Source of the DNA: Morganella sibonii
GTDB taxonomy: Bacteria > Pseudomonadota > Gammaproteobacteria > Enterobacterales > Enterobacteriaceae
Reading direction: 5' to 3' (one strand)
Assembly (NCBI RefSeq): GCF_040560245.1
Contig: NZ_JAKMWP010000007.1
Length of the DNA: 64,000 nucleotides
Below the pieces are notes generated by a model. It made no database searches. It was not told the DNA's origin and saw nothing but the letters and a program-made list of their open reading frames with translations. Below, one piece after another: positions 33,978 to 42,014 of this stretch. Position 1 is the first letter of the stretch. Every line of letters starts with the position of its first letter. The position numbers and the translations under genes were made by a program.

Positions 33978-34856
33978 CGGAGTCGCTGTATCACTGTCTG
34001 CCGGGTTCGGCATATTGACGTGCAGGCAATCGATCAGGCGGATATTCCCCAGCCAGGCGGAAGCCAGGATCACTGCCTGTCCGCTGTTGACCCGTACAGC
34101 CTCCAGATCATCAGCATCACAGATCTCCAGGCTGATATCACGGAATCCGGCACGGCTCAGATCATCACGCGCATTATCCAGACTTTCGGCAATGGCGCTC
34201 GGGCGTTCGCGGATCATATCTGCCAGAGTCTGCATCACCTGATACAGGCGTGGTGCTGCCTCTTTTTCTTCTTTGCCCAGCAGGGAATTGCAGGAACTGA
34301 GTGCCAGCCCGGTTTTTTCCCTGACGGTCGGGATCGCAGCCAGCGCAATGTCATAATTCAGATCACGGATCAGACGGCGGACCGTCAGGAAACGCGGATG
34401 GTCATTGGTGCCGAAGAAAACAATATCCGGCTGAACCAGGTTGAACAGTTTGCACATCACGGTGGCGATTCCGCGCAGGCGGGTACGCTGATGAGGCTCA
34501 TCACACTGACTGACCAGCGGCGGCACAATCACCTGAGTCTGGTGAGTGAATCCGTGAGGATAGACATCACTGACCGCCGGTGCATACACCAGATCCACCT
34601 GAGCTTTGCTCAGTTTTTCGCAGTCTGCCTGGAGTGTGCGCGGGTAGCGCTGCAAATCATCTTCCCGCGGGAACTGAAGCGGGTTAACAAAAACAGACAC
34701 CACGACAATATCCGCCTGTGCGCGGGCTTCTTTTACCAGTGCCAGGTGGCCTTCATGCAGGTTTCCCATTGTCGGGATAAACGCAACACGTTTGCCGTCA
34801 GTCCGCAGACGGGCAATCTCTTTGCGCAGGATCAGCGCAGTTTCAATAATCCGCAT
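33969..34856 (-). CDS. panC: Degenerate pantoate-beta-alanine ligase (PanC)
   Basis: 295-residue PanC by overall alignment: IPTMGNLHEGHLAL with His34/His37, SVFVNPLQF and RGIATVMCKLFNLVQPD are kept. The normally invariant FGEKDxQQ active-site motif reads FGTNDHPR (148-155), replacing the catalytic lysine and second glutamine. SSRN reads SSCN (187-190), losing the arginine. The FRG-preceding pantoate/ATP region is also altered (CDEPHQRTRLRG). These changes predict little or no ligase activity although the frame is intact with a good AAGGAG. panB and panD, its usual partners, are absent. Role now uncertain. Confidence 0.85.
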   Translation of the reverse strand: MRIIETALILRKEIARLRTDGKRVAFIPTMGNLHEGHLALVKEARAQADIVVVSVFVNPLQFPREDDLQRYPRTLQADCEKLSKAQVDLVYAPAVSDVYPHGFTHQTQVIVPPLVSQCDEPHQRTRLRGIATVMCKLFNLVQPDIVFFGTNDHPRFLTVRRLIRDLNYDIALAAIPTVREKTGLALSSCNSLLGKEEKEAAPRLYQVMQTLADMIRERPSAIAESLDNARDDLSRAGFRDISLEICDADDLEAVRVNSGQAVILASAWLGNIRLIDCLHVNMPNPADSDTATPSL

Positions 34857-34892
34857 CAGTGTCTCCTTTTGTCTGTCTGTTGAGCAGAGCGT

Positions 34893-35393
34893 TCAGCGTA
34901 CCGGCTCTGATGATGACCAGAGGCCAAGTCCGTTTTCCGGGGTACGGGCAACAACCGCTGCCAGTGATTCGCCGTCCGGCAGTATCAGCCCGGGGGCGAT
35001 TTCTGCCAGCGGATACAGCATAAATTCACGCACTTTCAGGCCGTAATGCGGCACCGTCAGCCGCGCGTCACTGATGACCTTATCACCAAACAGCATGATA
35101 TCTAAGTCTAATGTGCGGGGACCCCAGCGCTCATCTTTGCGGACACGGCCGTGAGCCAGTTCAATGGCCTGGGTGGCGTCGAGCAGCTGGTGCGGTGTCA
35201 GATCGGTTTCCAGCAGAACAGCCGCATTGAGATAATCAGGTTGTCCTGCGGGTCCCATCGGTGCCGTACGGTAAAAAGAAGAGTGGCGCACCAGGCGGCT
35301 TTGCGGGATCGTATCCAGCGCTGCAATCGCCCGGTTTACCTGATCCAGAGGATCGGCAAGATTACTGCCGATCGCAATATAGACCGGAATCAT
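34893..35393 (-). CDS. folK: HPPK, folate pyrophosphokinase FolK
   Basis: 6-Hydroxymethyl-7,8-dihydropterin pyrophosphokinase of folate synthesis, 166 residues. Seen: VYIAIGSNLADP, SSFYRTAPMGPAGQPDYLNAAV, WGPRTLDLDIMLFGD and VPHYGLKVREFMLYPL, all HPPK signatures. Start overlaps the pcnB stop by 4 bp (ATGA), the usual coupling. Downstream panC is 36 nt away. Confidence 0.95.
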   Translation of the reverse strand: MIPVYIAIGSNLADPLDQVNRAIAALDTIPQSRLVRHSSFYRTAPMGPAGQPDYLNAAVLLETDLTPHQLLDATQAIELAHGRVRKDERWGPRTLDLDIMLFGDKVISDARLTVPHYGLKVREFMLYPLAEIAPGLILPDGESLAAVVARTPENGLGLWSSSEPVR

Positions 35394-36925
35394 GATTCGC
35401 TGTTTCCGTTACCCTGACGGGCACGCGGATGGCGGCGGCGCGGACGCGGACGGCGTTTGACCGGATCACTGCCCAGTTCGCTTACCATAGAGCGCTGCTG
35501 CGGGGCATTCGCCAGCTGGAAATCAGCCCACCAGTGAGCCAGCTCCTGCAATTCATGACGTCCTTCCACATTGGCCCGCAGTTCCAGCAGATCAAAGGCG
35601 GCGCGGAATTTCTGATTTTCCATCAGACGGACAGCGCGTTTGCCCTGACGGCGCGGCAGACGTAACTGTAACTGCCAGATATCACGCATGGTGGTGGTCA
35701 GGCGCTTCGGAATGGCAATTGCGCGGCACTGTTCATCCAGGATGTCATTAATGGCGATAGCGAAGGCTTCGTAATAGGCCAGTCCGCTCTCCTGAGTTAC
35801 TTTTTCCGCATGTTCACACAGCGGATACCACAGCATCACGGCAAACAGGAAAGCCGGATTGACGCGCTGATCGTTATGAATACGGTAGTCGGTATTTTTC
35901 AGTACCTGATCCACGATACGGGACAGCGGAGTATTCTGATTCTCTTTCAGTGGCCCGGCAACCAGCGGGAACAGCATATCCAGCAGATCGTATTCACGTA
36001 ATAATTCAAAGGTACGGTGTCCGTCACCGGCCTGTAATAATTTGAGGACTTCCTCGAACAGACGTGCAGGCGGAATATCGCGCAGCAGTGTGCTCATTGT
36101 GCGGATAGGCGCGGCCGTTTTCGGCTCGATGGTCATATCCAGCTTGGCGGCAAAACGGATAGCGCGCAGCATACGCACCGGGTCTTCCCGGTAACGGGTT
36201 TCCGGATCACCAATCAGGCGGATAATCCGCTGCTGTAAATCCGCGAGCCCGCCGACATAATCGCGGACAGTAAAATCAGCCACACTGTAATAGAGGCTGT
36301 TAATGGTGAAATCGCGGCGGACAGCATCTTCTTCGATGGTGCCGAAAATATTATCACGCAGCAGCATGCCGTTTTTGCCCTGCTGAGAGCGGGCTTTGCC
36401 GTCATCAGCCGGTTCATTATTGTCATGCGGACCACGGAAGGTTGCGACCTCGATAATATCCGGTCCGAACATAATGTGTGCCAGACGGAAACGGCGGCCG
36501 ACCAGACGGCAGTTGCGGAATAATTTTCTCACTTCATCCGGTGTGGCATTGGTCGCGATATCGAAATCTTTGGGTTTGCGTTCCAGCAGCAAATCACGGA
36601 CACCGCCGCCGACCAGGTAGGCATCGAAACCGGATTTATTCAGGCGGTACAGAACCTTCAGCGCATTTTCGCTGATATCCTGGCGGGAAATAGAGTGACT
36701 GTTGCGGGGAATTACCGTTGCGCTGACTGTCCCGCTGTTATCCATATGTTTTGCCGGTTTTTTGCGTTTAGCGGCAGGACGCGCGGGGGAAGCTTCACGG
36801 GGTGACGGATTCCGCTGCGTATGGTCAGCATCCGGGGCCGGCCTTTCACTGGCAGCCTCTGTGCAATCTGCTTTATTCTCGCGGGAAATCAGACTGCGAC
36901 AGAACTTTGCGACTCTGTTTAAAAT
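35390..36925 (-). CDS. pcnB: Poly(A) polymerase I, predicted AUU start
   Basis: RNA 3'-polyadenylating enzyme that promotes decay. 511 residues if started at ATT 36925-36923. The first ATG (36745) would cut about 60 residues. The extra N-terminus reads LNRVAKFCRSLISRE and aligns with the E. coli PcnB N-terminus (FTRVANFCRKVLSRE), which is known to start at AUU. AGAGGTG sits 5 nt upstream of ATT, and no ATG, GTG or TTG is available in frame. Core motifs: LVGGGVRDLLLERKPKDFDIATNA (nucleotidyltransferase), RRDFTINSLYY, REDPVRMLRAIRFAAKL; basic tail RRPRPRRRHPRAR. Confidence 0.92.
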   Translation of the reverse strand: MLNRVAKFCRSLISRENKADCTEAASERPAPDADHTQRNPSPREASPARPAAKRKKPAKHMDNSGTVSATVIPRNSHSISRQDISENALKVLYRLNKSGFDAYLVGGGVRDLLLERKPKDFDIATNATPDEVRKLFRNCRLVGRRFRLAHIMFGPDIIEVATFRGPHDNNEPADDGKARSQQGKNGMLLRDNIFGTIEEDAVRRDFTINSLYYSVADFTVRDYVGGLADLQQRIIRLIGDPETRYREDPVRMLRAIRFAAKLDMTIEPKTAAPIRTMSTLLRDIPPARLFEEVLKLLQAGDGHRTFELLREYDLLDMLFPLVAGPLKENQNTPLSRIVDQVLKNTDYRIHNDQRVNPAFLFAVMLWYPLCEHAEKVTQESGLAYYEAFAIAINDILDEQCRAIAIPKRLTTTMRDIWQLQLRLPRRQGKRAVRLMENQKFRAAFDLLELRANVEGRHELQELAHWWADFQLANAPQQRSMVSELGSDPVKRRPRPRRRHPRARQGNGNSES

Positions 36926-37025
36926 GGTACACCTCTGTATAACAATTAAATGATCTAAAAAATAAGCGACTAATAATATCGTACACTTGGTTTTTTGAGA
37001 ATGCCTTACCCGGGATATTGCGGAA

Positions 37026-37928
37026 TTATTCCCGGTCTGTCACCACATCATCGCGTGGTACGGCGCTAATATCCCAGTTCTGCACACTGTATGCCAGCAG
37101 TTCAGTCAGAGAAAGAGACTGCGGATCTGTCTCCGGCAGCGGCTGCCGGAGCACCTGCAACGCCTGCCATAACAGCGGGCGCGGATCACTGAGCGGCACC
37201 GGGGTGGCATGATTTTGCTTGGAGAGTTTACGCGCCGCCGGGCTCAGCATCAACGGCAAATGCAGATAATGCGGCTCAGGCAGCCCTAGCTGACGGTATA
37301 ATGAGAGCTGATGTGAGGTGGGATACAGTAAATCCGCTCCCCTGACCACTTCGGTCACACCCTGATAATCATCATCAAGTACCACCACCAGGTTATAGGC
37401 AAACAGCTTATCTTTGCGGAAGATAATGATATCTTCCTCTGCCGTCGCGTTATCCGTAAACACATTTCCCCGCAAACCATCGGTAAAATGGTACACCGGA
37501 TGCGTTCTTCTCAGCCGCAGCGCCGCATTATCCGGCGGCAGCCCGCGCTGACGGCAGGTACCGGGGTAGTGGCCGCCGCTGTCGTGGATATCATGCCGTG
37601 TGCAGGTACAGTAATAGCACAGTCCTGTTGCTTTCAGTTGTTCAATCACATCACGGTAAGCGTCATGGCGGCGCGACTGATACAGCACATCGCCGTCCCA
37701 GTGCAGACCGTAGTGATCAAGAATACGCAGAATAGCATCCGCAGCACCCGGGACTTCGCGGGGCGGGTCAATATCATCAATACGGAGAAGCCAGCGTCCG
37801 CCGAGATGACGGGCCTGAAGATAACTCCCCAGTGCGGTGACCAGAGAGCCGAAATGAAGCGCACCGGAGGGAGAGGGTGCGAAGCGGCCGGTATAACCGG
37901 GCGCTGAGCCGGCAGAATATTCCATCAT
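37026..37928 (-). CDS. gluQ: Glutamyl-Q tRNA(Asp) synthetase
   Basis: Truncated GluRS paralogue that places glutamate on queuosine of tRNA-Asp. 300 residues. Seen: GRFAPSPSGALHFGSL (HIGH-like), LLRIDDIDPPRE, zinc-site CYYCTCTRHD with C...C, and KLSKQNHATP (KMSKS-like). No anticodon-binding domain, as expected. Between dksA and pcnB as in E. coli. Double ATG at the start. Confidence 0.93.
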   Translation of the reverse strand: MMEYSAGSAPGYTGRFAPSPSGALHFGSLVTALGSYLQARHLGGRWLLRIDDIDPPREVPGAADAILRILDHYGLHWDGDVLYQSRRHDAYRDVIEQLKATGLCYYCTCTRHDIHDSGGHYPGTCRQRGLPPDNAALRLRRTHPVYHFTDGLRGNVFTDNATAEEDIIIFRKDKLFAYNLVVVLDDDYQGVTEVVRGADLLYPTSHQLSLYRQLGLPEPHYLHLPLMLSPAARKLSKQNHATPVPLSDPRPLLWQALQVLRQPLPETDPQSLSLTELLAYSVQNWDISAVPRDDVVTDRE

Positions 37929-37940
37929 CTGAAGAGGCAG

Positions 37941-37970
37941 AAAAACGGACGGCGCTGTTAAAGCGCCGTC
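37941..37970 (-). terminator. dksA terminator
   Basis: Stem GACGGCGCT/AGCGCCGTC with 5-nt loop; on the minus strand followed by CGTTTTTC. Separates dksA from gluQ; read-through into gluQ is likely partial. Confidence 0.8.
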
Positions 37971-37983
37971 TGTGGTGAACCTG

Positions 37984-38439
37984 TCAGCCCGCCATCTGCT
38001 TTTCGCGGATTTCAGCGAGTGTCTTACAGTCGATACATAAATCTGCGGTCGGACGCGCCTCTAAACGGCGGATACCGATTTCGACCCCGCAGGACTCACA
38101 AAAACCAAAATCGTCGTCCTCAACCTTTTTTAGGGTTTTTTCGATCTTTTTGATCAGTTTGCGCTCGCGGTCACGGTTACGAAGTTCCAGGCTGAATTCT
38201 TCTTCCTGAGCGGCACGGTCAACCGGGTCCGGGAAGTTAGCGGCTTCATCCTGCATGTGCGTGACAGTGCGGTTTACTTCATCCCTGAGTTGGTTGCGCC
38301 ATGCTTCAAGTATCAGCTTGAAATGGGCCAACTGGGCTTCGTTCATGTATTCTTCGCCTGCCTTCTCGTGATACGGCTCCACGCCGGCAATGGCAAGAAT
38401 GCTCAGGGACGAGGTTTTACGTTTTTGCCCTTCTTGCAT
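37984..38439 (-). CDS. dksA: RNA polymerase-binding regulator DksA
   Basis: 151 residues from the ATG at 38439, giving MQEGQKRKTSS as in E. coli; the TTG/ATG further upstream is discarded. Coiled-coil tip DPVDRAAQEEEF with the two acidic residues needed for ppGpp synergy, and zinc finger CESCGVEIG...CIDCK. Nearly identical to the E. coli protein. Controls rRNA and stress promoters with ppGpp. Confidence 0.97.
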   Translation of the reverse strand: MQEGQKRKTSSLSILAIAGVEPYHEKAGEEYMNEAQLAHFKLILEAWRNQLRDEVNRTVTHMQDEAANFPDPVDRAAQEEEFSLELRNRDRERKLIKKIEKTLKKVEDDDFGFCESCGVEIGIRRLEARPTADLCIDCKTLAEIREKQMAG

Positions 38440-38626
38440 AATGCTTCTCCTACACACGCATGTCTGACAATATCCCTTAGAGGGGAAAAATAGGCCGCTA
38501 TAGATAGCAGATGATTATGGATAATGCAACCCTTGATCTCATTAGTTTTGTAAGGTGTGAAGAACCGCGTGTTTATTTACTCCGAAACTTACAAAACATC
38601 CTATTTATTATTAAAAAAATTGATAT

Positions 38627-39337
38627 TCACCCCATGAATGAAAAGGGTATCTTTTCTCCGGCAGTGATGCCATCCGGTGTTATCCGCATTCTGTAGCAAA
38701 TAATCTCTGTTCCGGATTGTGACGCCTTCTGCAAAAGTGATGAATATTTTTTATCAATGTGTGCTGCATCCGATACGGCCTCAATCCCTGAATGCAGTAC
38801 AGCAAAAAACAGAACAGCACGATTTCCCGCTTCAGCAATTGCTTGTAACTCACGTACGTGTTTTTGTCCACGTAAAGTTACGGTGTCGGGAAAATATCCG
38901 TGTCCGTTTTCCAGCAGCGTGACGGATTTCACCTCCGCATAGCAGGGCTTTTTCTCCGGGTCCGTCAGTAAAAAATCAATCCGGCTGTTTTCGCTGCCGT
39001 ATCTTACTTCCTGCGTGAGCGTCTGATACCCGGCAAGTTCCGGGATTCGGTTCTGCGCAATGGCCTCTGCCACAAGCCGGTTTGCCTGCTGGGTATTCAC
39101 GCAAATCAGATGCCCGGCCTGTGTTTGTGTCAGTTCCCAGCTGTACGGATACTTGCGTTTCGCATTAGCGGATTCGGAATACCAGACGGTATCACCCGGC
39201 GTGGCACAACCCGTCATCGCGCCGGTATTGGCACAATGAATAGTAATTGTGCGGCCGTCCTGCGTGATAATATCCGCAAGAAAACGTTTATAACGCTGTA
39301 CCAGTGTGCCCGCCTGTAACGGGGGATGAAATTCCAT
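38627..39337 (-). CDS. sfsA: Sugar fermentation stimulation protein SfsA
   Basis: 236 residues from the ATG at 39337 (AGGAG upstream), matching E. coli SfsA: PPLQAGTLVQRYKRFLADI, HCANTGAMTGCATPGDTVWYS, KRKYPYSWELTQ, RIDFLLTD...CYAEVKSVTL. DNA-binding/nuclease-like family of unclear physiological role. ligT/thpR, which lies beside it in E. coli, is absent here. Confidence 0.94.
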   Translation of the reverse strand: MEFHPPLQAGTLVQRYKRFLADIITQDGRTITIHCANTGAMTGCATPGDTVWYSESANAKRKYPYSWELTQTQAGHLICVNTQQANRLVAEAIAQNRIPELAGYQTLTQEVRYGSENSRIDFLLTDPEKKPCYAEVKSVTLLENGHGYFPDTVTLRGQKHVRELQAIAEAGNRAVLFFAVLHSGIEAVSDAAHIDKKYSSLLQKASQSGTEIICYRMRITPDGITAGEKIPFSFMG

Positions 39338-39429
39338 CACAACTCCTGTCAATGTGACTGCACTTTTCAGGGGGCGGCAATGCTACAATGTTGTGCGTCG
39401 AAAGTTAAGCAGATAATGATGAGGTTTTT

Positions 39430-41880
39430 GTGACATATTCCCCCGTTTGTAACATTTATCCGGCACTCAGTACGGCACTGAGAAGTGCCCCGCAGGTGTT
39501 GTTACAGGCGCCCACCGGCAGCGGAAAATCCACTGTTCTGCCGTTGCTGATGCTGAAAGATGCTTCTGTCACCGGGCGGATTATCATGCTGGAACCCCGT
39601 CGTATCGCGGCCCGCAGCGTGGCACACCGTCTGGCGTCACAGCTCGGTGAACGTCCGGGGGAAACCGTTGGTTACCGGATGCGCGGCGAAACCCGGGTCA
39701 GTGCCGCCACCCGGTTTGAAGTTGTTACTGAGGGAATTCTGGTCAGAATGTTACAGCATGATCCGGAATTATCCGAAGTTGGTATCATTATTCTGGATGA
39801 ATTCCATGAACGTAATTTACAGGCCGACCTCGCCCTTGCCCTGCTGCTGGATGTGCAGTCCTCGCTGCGTGATGATTTGCGTCTGCTGGTGATGTCCGCG
39901 ACCTTAGATAATGAACAACTGCTGTCTCTGCTGCCGCAGGCGGAAGTGATCACCGCAGAGGGACGTGCGTTTCCGGTGGAGAGACGCTATCAGCTGCTCA
40001 GTACGCATCAGCCTTTTATCAGTGAGGTCGCCCGTGCGGTGTTGCAGCTGTATCAGCAGGAGGAAGGCTCCGTGCTGGTATTTCTGCCGGGGCAGGCGGA
40101 AATCTGCCGGTTACAGGAACAACTGACCGGTAAAACTGATGCGGATACGCTTATCTGCCCGCTGTACGGCGCACTTTCCCTGAAAGAGCAGCAGCAGGCG
40201 ATTGAACCGCCGCCGCCCGGTATGCGCAAAATCGTGCTGGCAACCAATATCGCCGAAACCAGTCTGACTATCGAAGGTGTGACACTGGTGGTGGACAGTT
40301 GTCTGGAGAAAACCGCGCAGTTTGATCCGCGCAGCGGGCTGACCCGTCTGGTGCGCAGCCGTATCAGCCGCTCATCAATGACGCAGCGGGCAGGTCGGGC
40401 AGGACGTCTTGCCCCGGGGATCTGCCTGCACCTGTGCGGTCAGGCGGAAGCGGAACGCGCTGCTGCGCACAGTGAACCGGAAATCTGTCACAGTGACCTG
40501 GCCGGGCTGGTGCTGAATCTGGCACAGTGGGGCTGCCGTGAGGTATCTCAGCTCTCCTGGCTTGATACCCCGCCCGCCGTGGCGGTACAGGTGGCGAAAA
40601 AATTACTGACAGAAATGGGCTGTCTGCTGCTGCAGGGCGGACTGACCGCCAAAGGTGAGGCGATGGCGGCTTCCGGCACAGAACCACGACTCTCTGCCTT
40701 GTGGCTGTACACACTTAATGAAGAACCGGCACAGATATATTACGCCGCCAGGCTGATTGCCGCGCTGGAAGAGCCTTCCCGTGAAGGTAACGGCAATCTT
40801 CTGCATGATCTGACTCATCCCTCCGCCCGGTGGGATAAGCGGGCGCAACAGCTATTACAGGCCGCCGGTCTGCCGGTCAGAAAACCGGTACATGATCCGG
40901 ACAGCGGCTGGCTGTGCCGTACCTTATTACAGGGCTTTCCGGACAGAATCGCCGGCAATCGCGGGCGTTCCGGTGCTTTTCTGCTGACAAACGGCACCGG
41001 CGCGGTTACGGATGAAAGCAGTCCGCTCGGCAATGAGTCCGGGCTTATCGCCCCGCTGATCCTGCAAAATGATCAGCAGGCCAATGCGCGGATACTGAAA
41101 GCCGTACCGTTTGCGCTGTCACAACTGACAGAAATGGCACCGCATCTGCTGAAAACCGAAAATCGTCTTACCCGTGATGAAAACAAAGGCAGCTGGCAGG
41201 CATGGCAGGCTGTCACCTGCGGGCAGCTGATTATTGAGCGCAAACCGCTGGCGGCACCGTCTGATGAGGTTGTCCGCGAAGCTCTGCTCAGCTGGGTCCG
41301 CGAACAGGGATTGTCTGTTCTGCCGTTCAGTGACGCCTGTGAGCAGTTACTTATCCGCCAGCAGCTGGCACACGATCTGTTTCCGGAACAGACACTGCCT
41401 GCCGCAGATAATGATACACTGCTCGCCACGCTTGAGACGTGGTTGTCGCCGTATCTGACCGGGGTGCGCAATCAGCAGCAACTGGCAAAGCTGGATCTGT
41501 ACGGCGCGCTGCGTCAGCGGATGGACTGGTCACAGCAGCAATGGCTGGATGCACAGTTCCCGCGTCATTTTGAAGTACCCACCGGGACCCGGATACCTGT
41601 AGAATATGCCGCGGATAAACCGCCGGTGATGGCAGTCCGGATTCAGGAGATGTATGGTGTCCGTGAAACGCCGGTGGTGGCGCAGGGAAGACTGCCGGTG
41701 ACGGTCAGTCTGCTCTCCCCCGCACACCGCCCGCTGCAGGTGACCGCTGACCTGAAAGCCTTCTGGGGCGGGAGTTACCGGGACGTACAGAAAGAGATGA
41801 AAGGGCGTTATCCCAAACATTTCTGGCCGGATGATCCGGCAAACGCGCTGCCGACAAAGCGTGTAAAAAAGTTTATGTAA
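39430..41880 (+). CDS. hrpB: ATP-dependent helicase HrpB
   Basis: DEAH-box helicase of unclear target, 816 residues. GTG start at 39430 with GAGG 5 nt upstream. Seen: LLQAPTGSGKSTVLPL, LEPRRIAARS, TEGILVRML, LDEFHERNLQADLA (DEFH), VMSATLDN, ATNIAETSLTIEGV, TQRAGRAGR, and the HrpB-specific C-terminus KEMKGRYPKHFWPDDPANALPTKR. Upstream of mrcB as in E. coli. Confidence 0.95.
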   Translation: MTYSPVCNIYPALSTALRSAPQVLLQAPTGSGKSTVLPLLMLKDASVTGRIIMLEPRRIAARSVAHRLASQLGERPGETVGYRMRGETRVSAATRFEVVTEGILVRMLQHDPELSEVGIIILDEFHERNLQADLALALLLDVQSSLRDDLRLLVMSATLDNEQLLSLLPQAEVITAEGRAFPVERRYQLLSTHQPFISEVARAVLQLYQQEEGSVLVFLPGQAEICRLQEQLTGKTDADTLICPLYGALSLKEQQQAIEPPPPGMRKIVLATNIAETSLTIEGVTLVVDSCLEKTAQFDPRSGLTRLVRSRISRSSMTQRAGRAGRLAPGICLHLCGQAEAERAAAHSEPEICHSDLAGLVLNLAQWGCREVSQLSWLDTPPAVAVQVAKKLLTEMGCLLLQGGLTAKGEAMAASGTEPRLSALWLYTLNEEPAQIYYAARLIAALEEPSREGNGNLLHDLTHPSARWDKRAQQLLQAAGLPVRKPVHDPDSGWLCRTLLQGFPDRIAGNRGRSGAFLLTNGTGAVTDESSPLGNESGLIAPLILQNDQQANARILKAVPFALSQLTEMAPHLLKTENRLTRDENKGSWQAWQAVTCGQLIIERKPLAAPSDEVVREALLSWVREQGLSVLPFSDACEQLLIRQQLAHDLFPEQTLPAADNDTLLATLETWLSPYLTGVRNQQQLAKLDLYGALRQRMDWSQQQWLDAQFPRHFEVPTGTRIPVEYAADKPPVMAVRIQEMYGVRETPVVAQGRLPVTVSLLSPAHRPLQVTADLKAFWGGSYRDVQKEMKGRYPKHFWPDDPANALPTKRVKKFM

Positions 41881-42014
41881 ATGCAAAGATAGCCTTTGTT
41901 TAACGGATTTTTACTGTGTCTGTTGCCGGAATCGGCGACAATAGCGACTGATGAAATAACCGCCTGTCCCGCCCGGCACATTACTGTGCGGCAGACAGAC
42001 TGACGGGAGAGACC

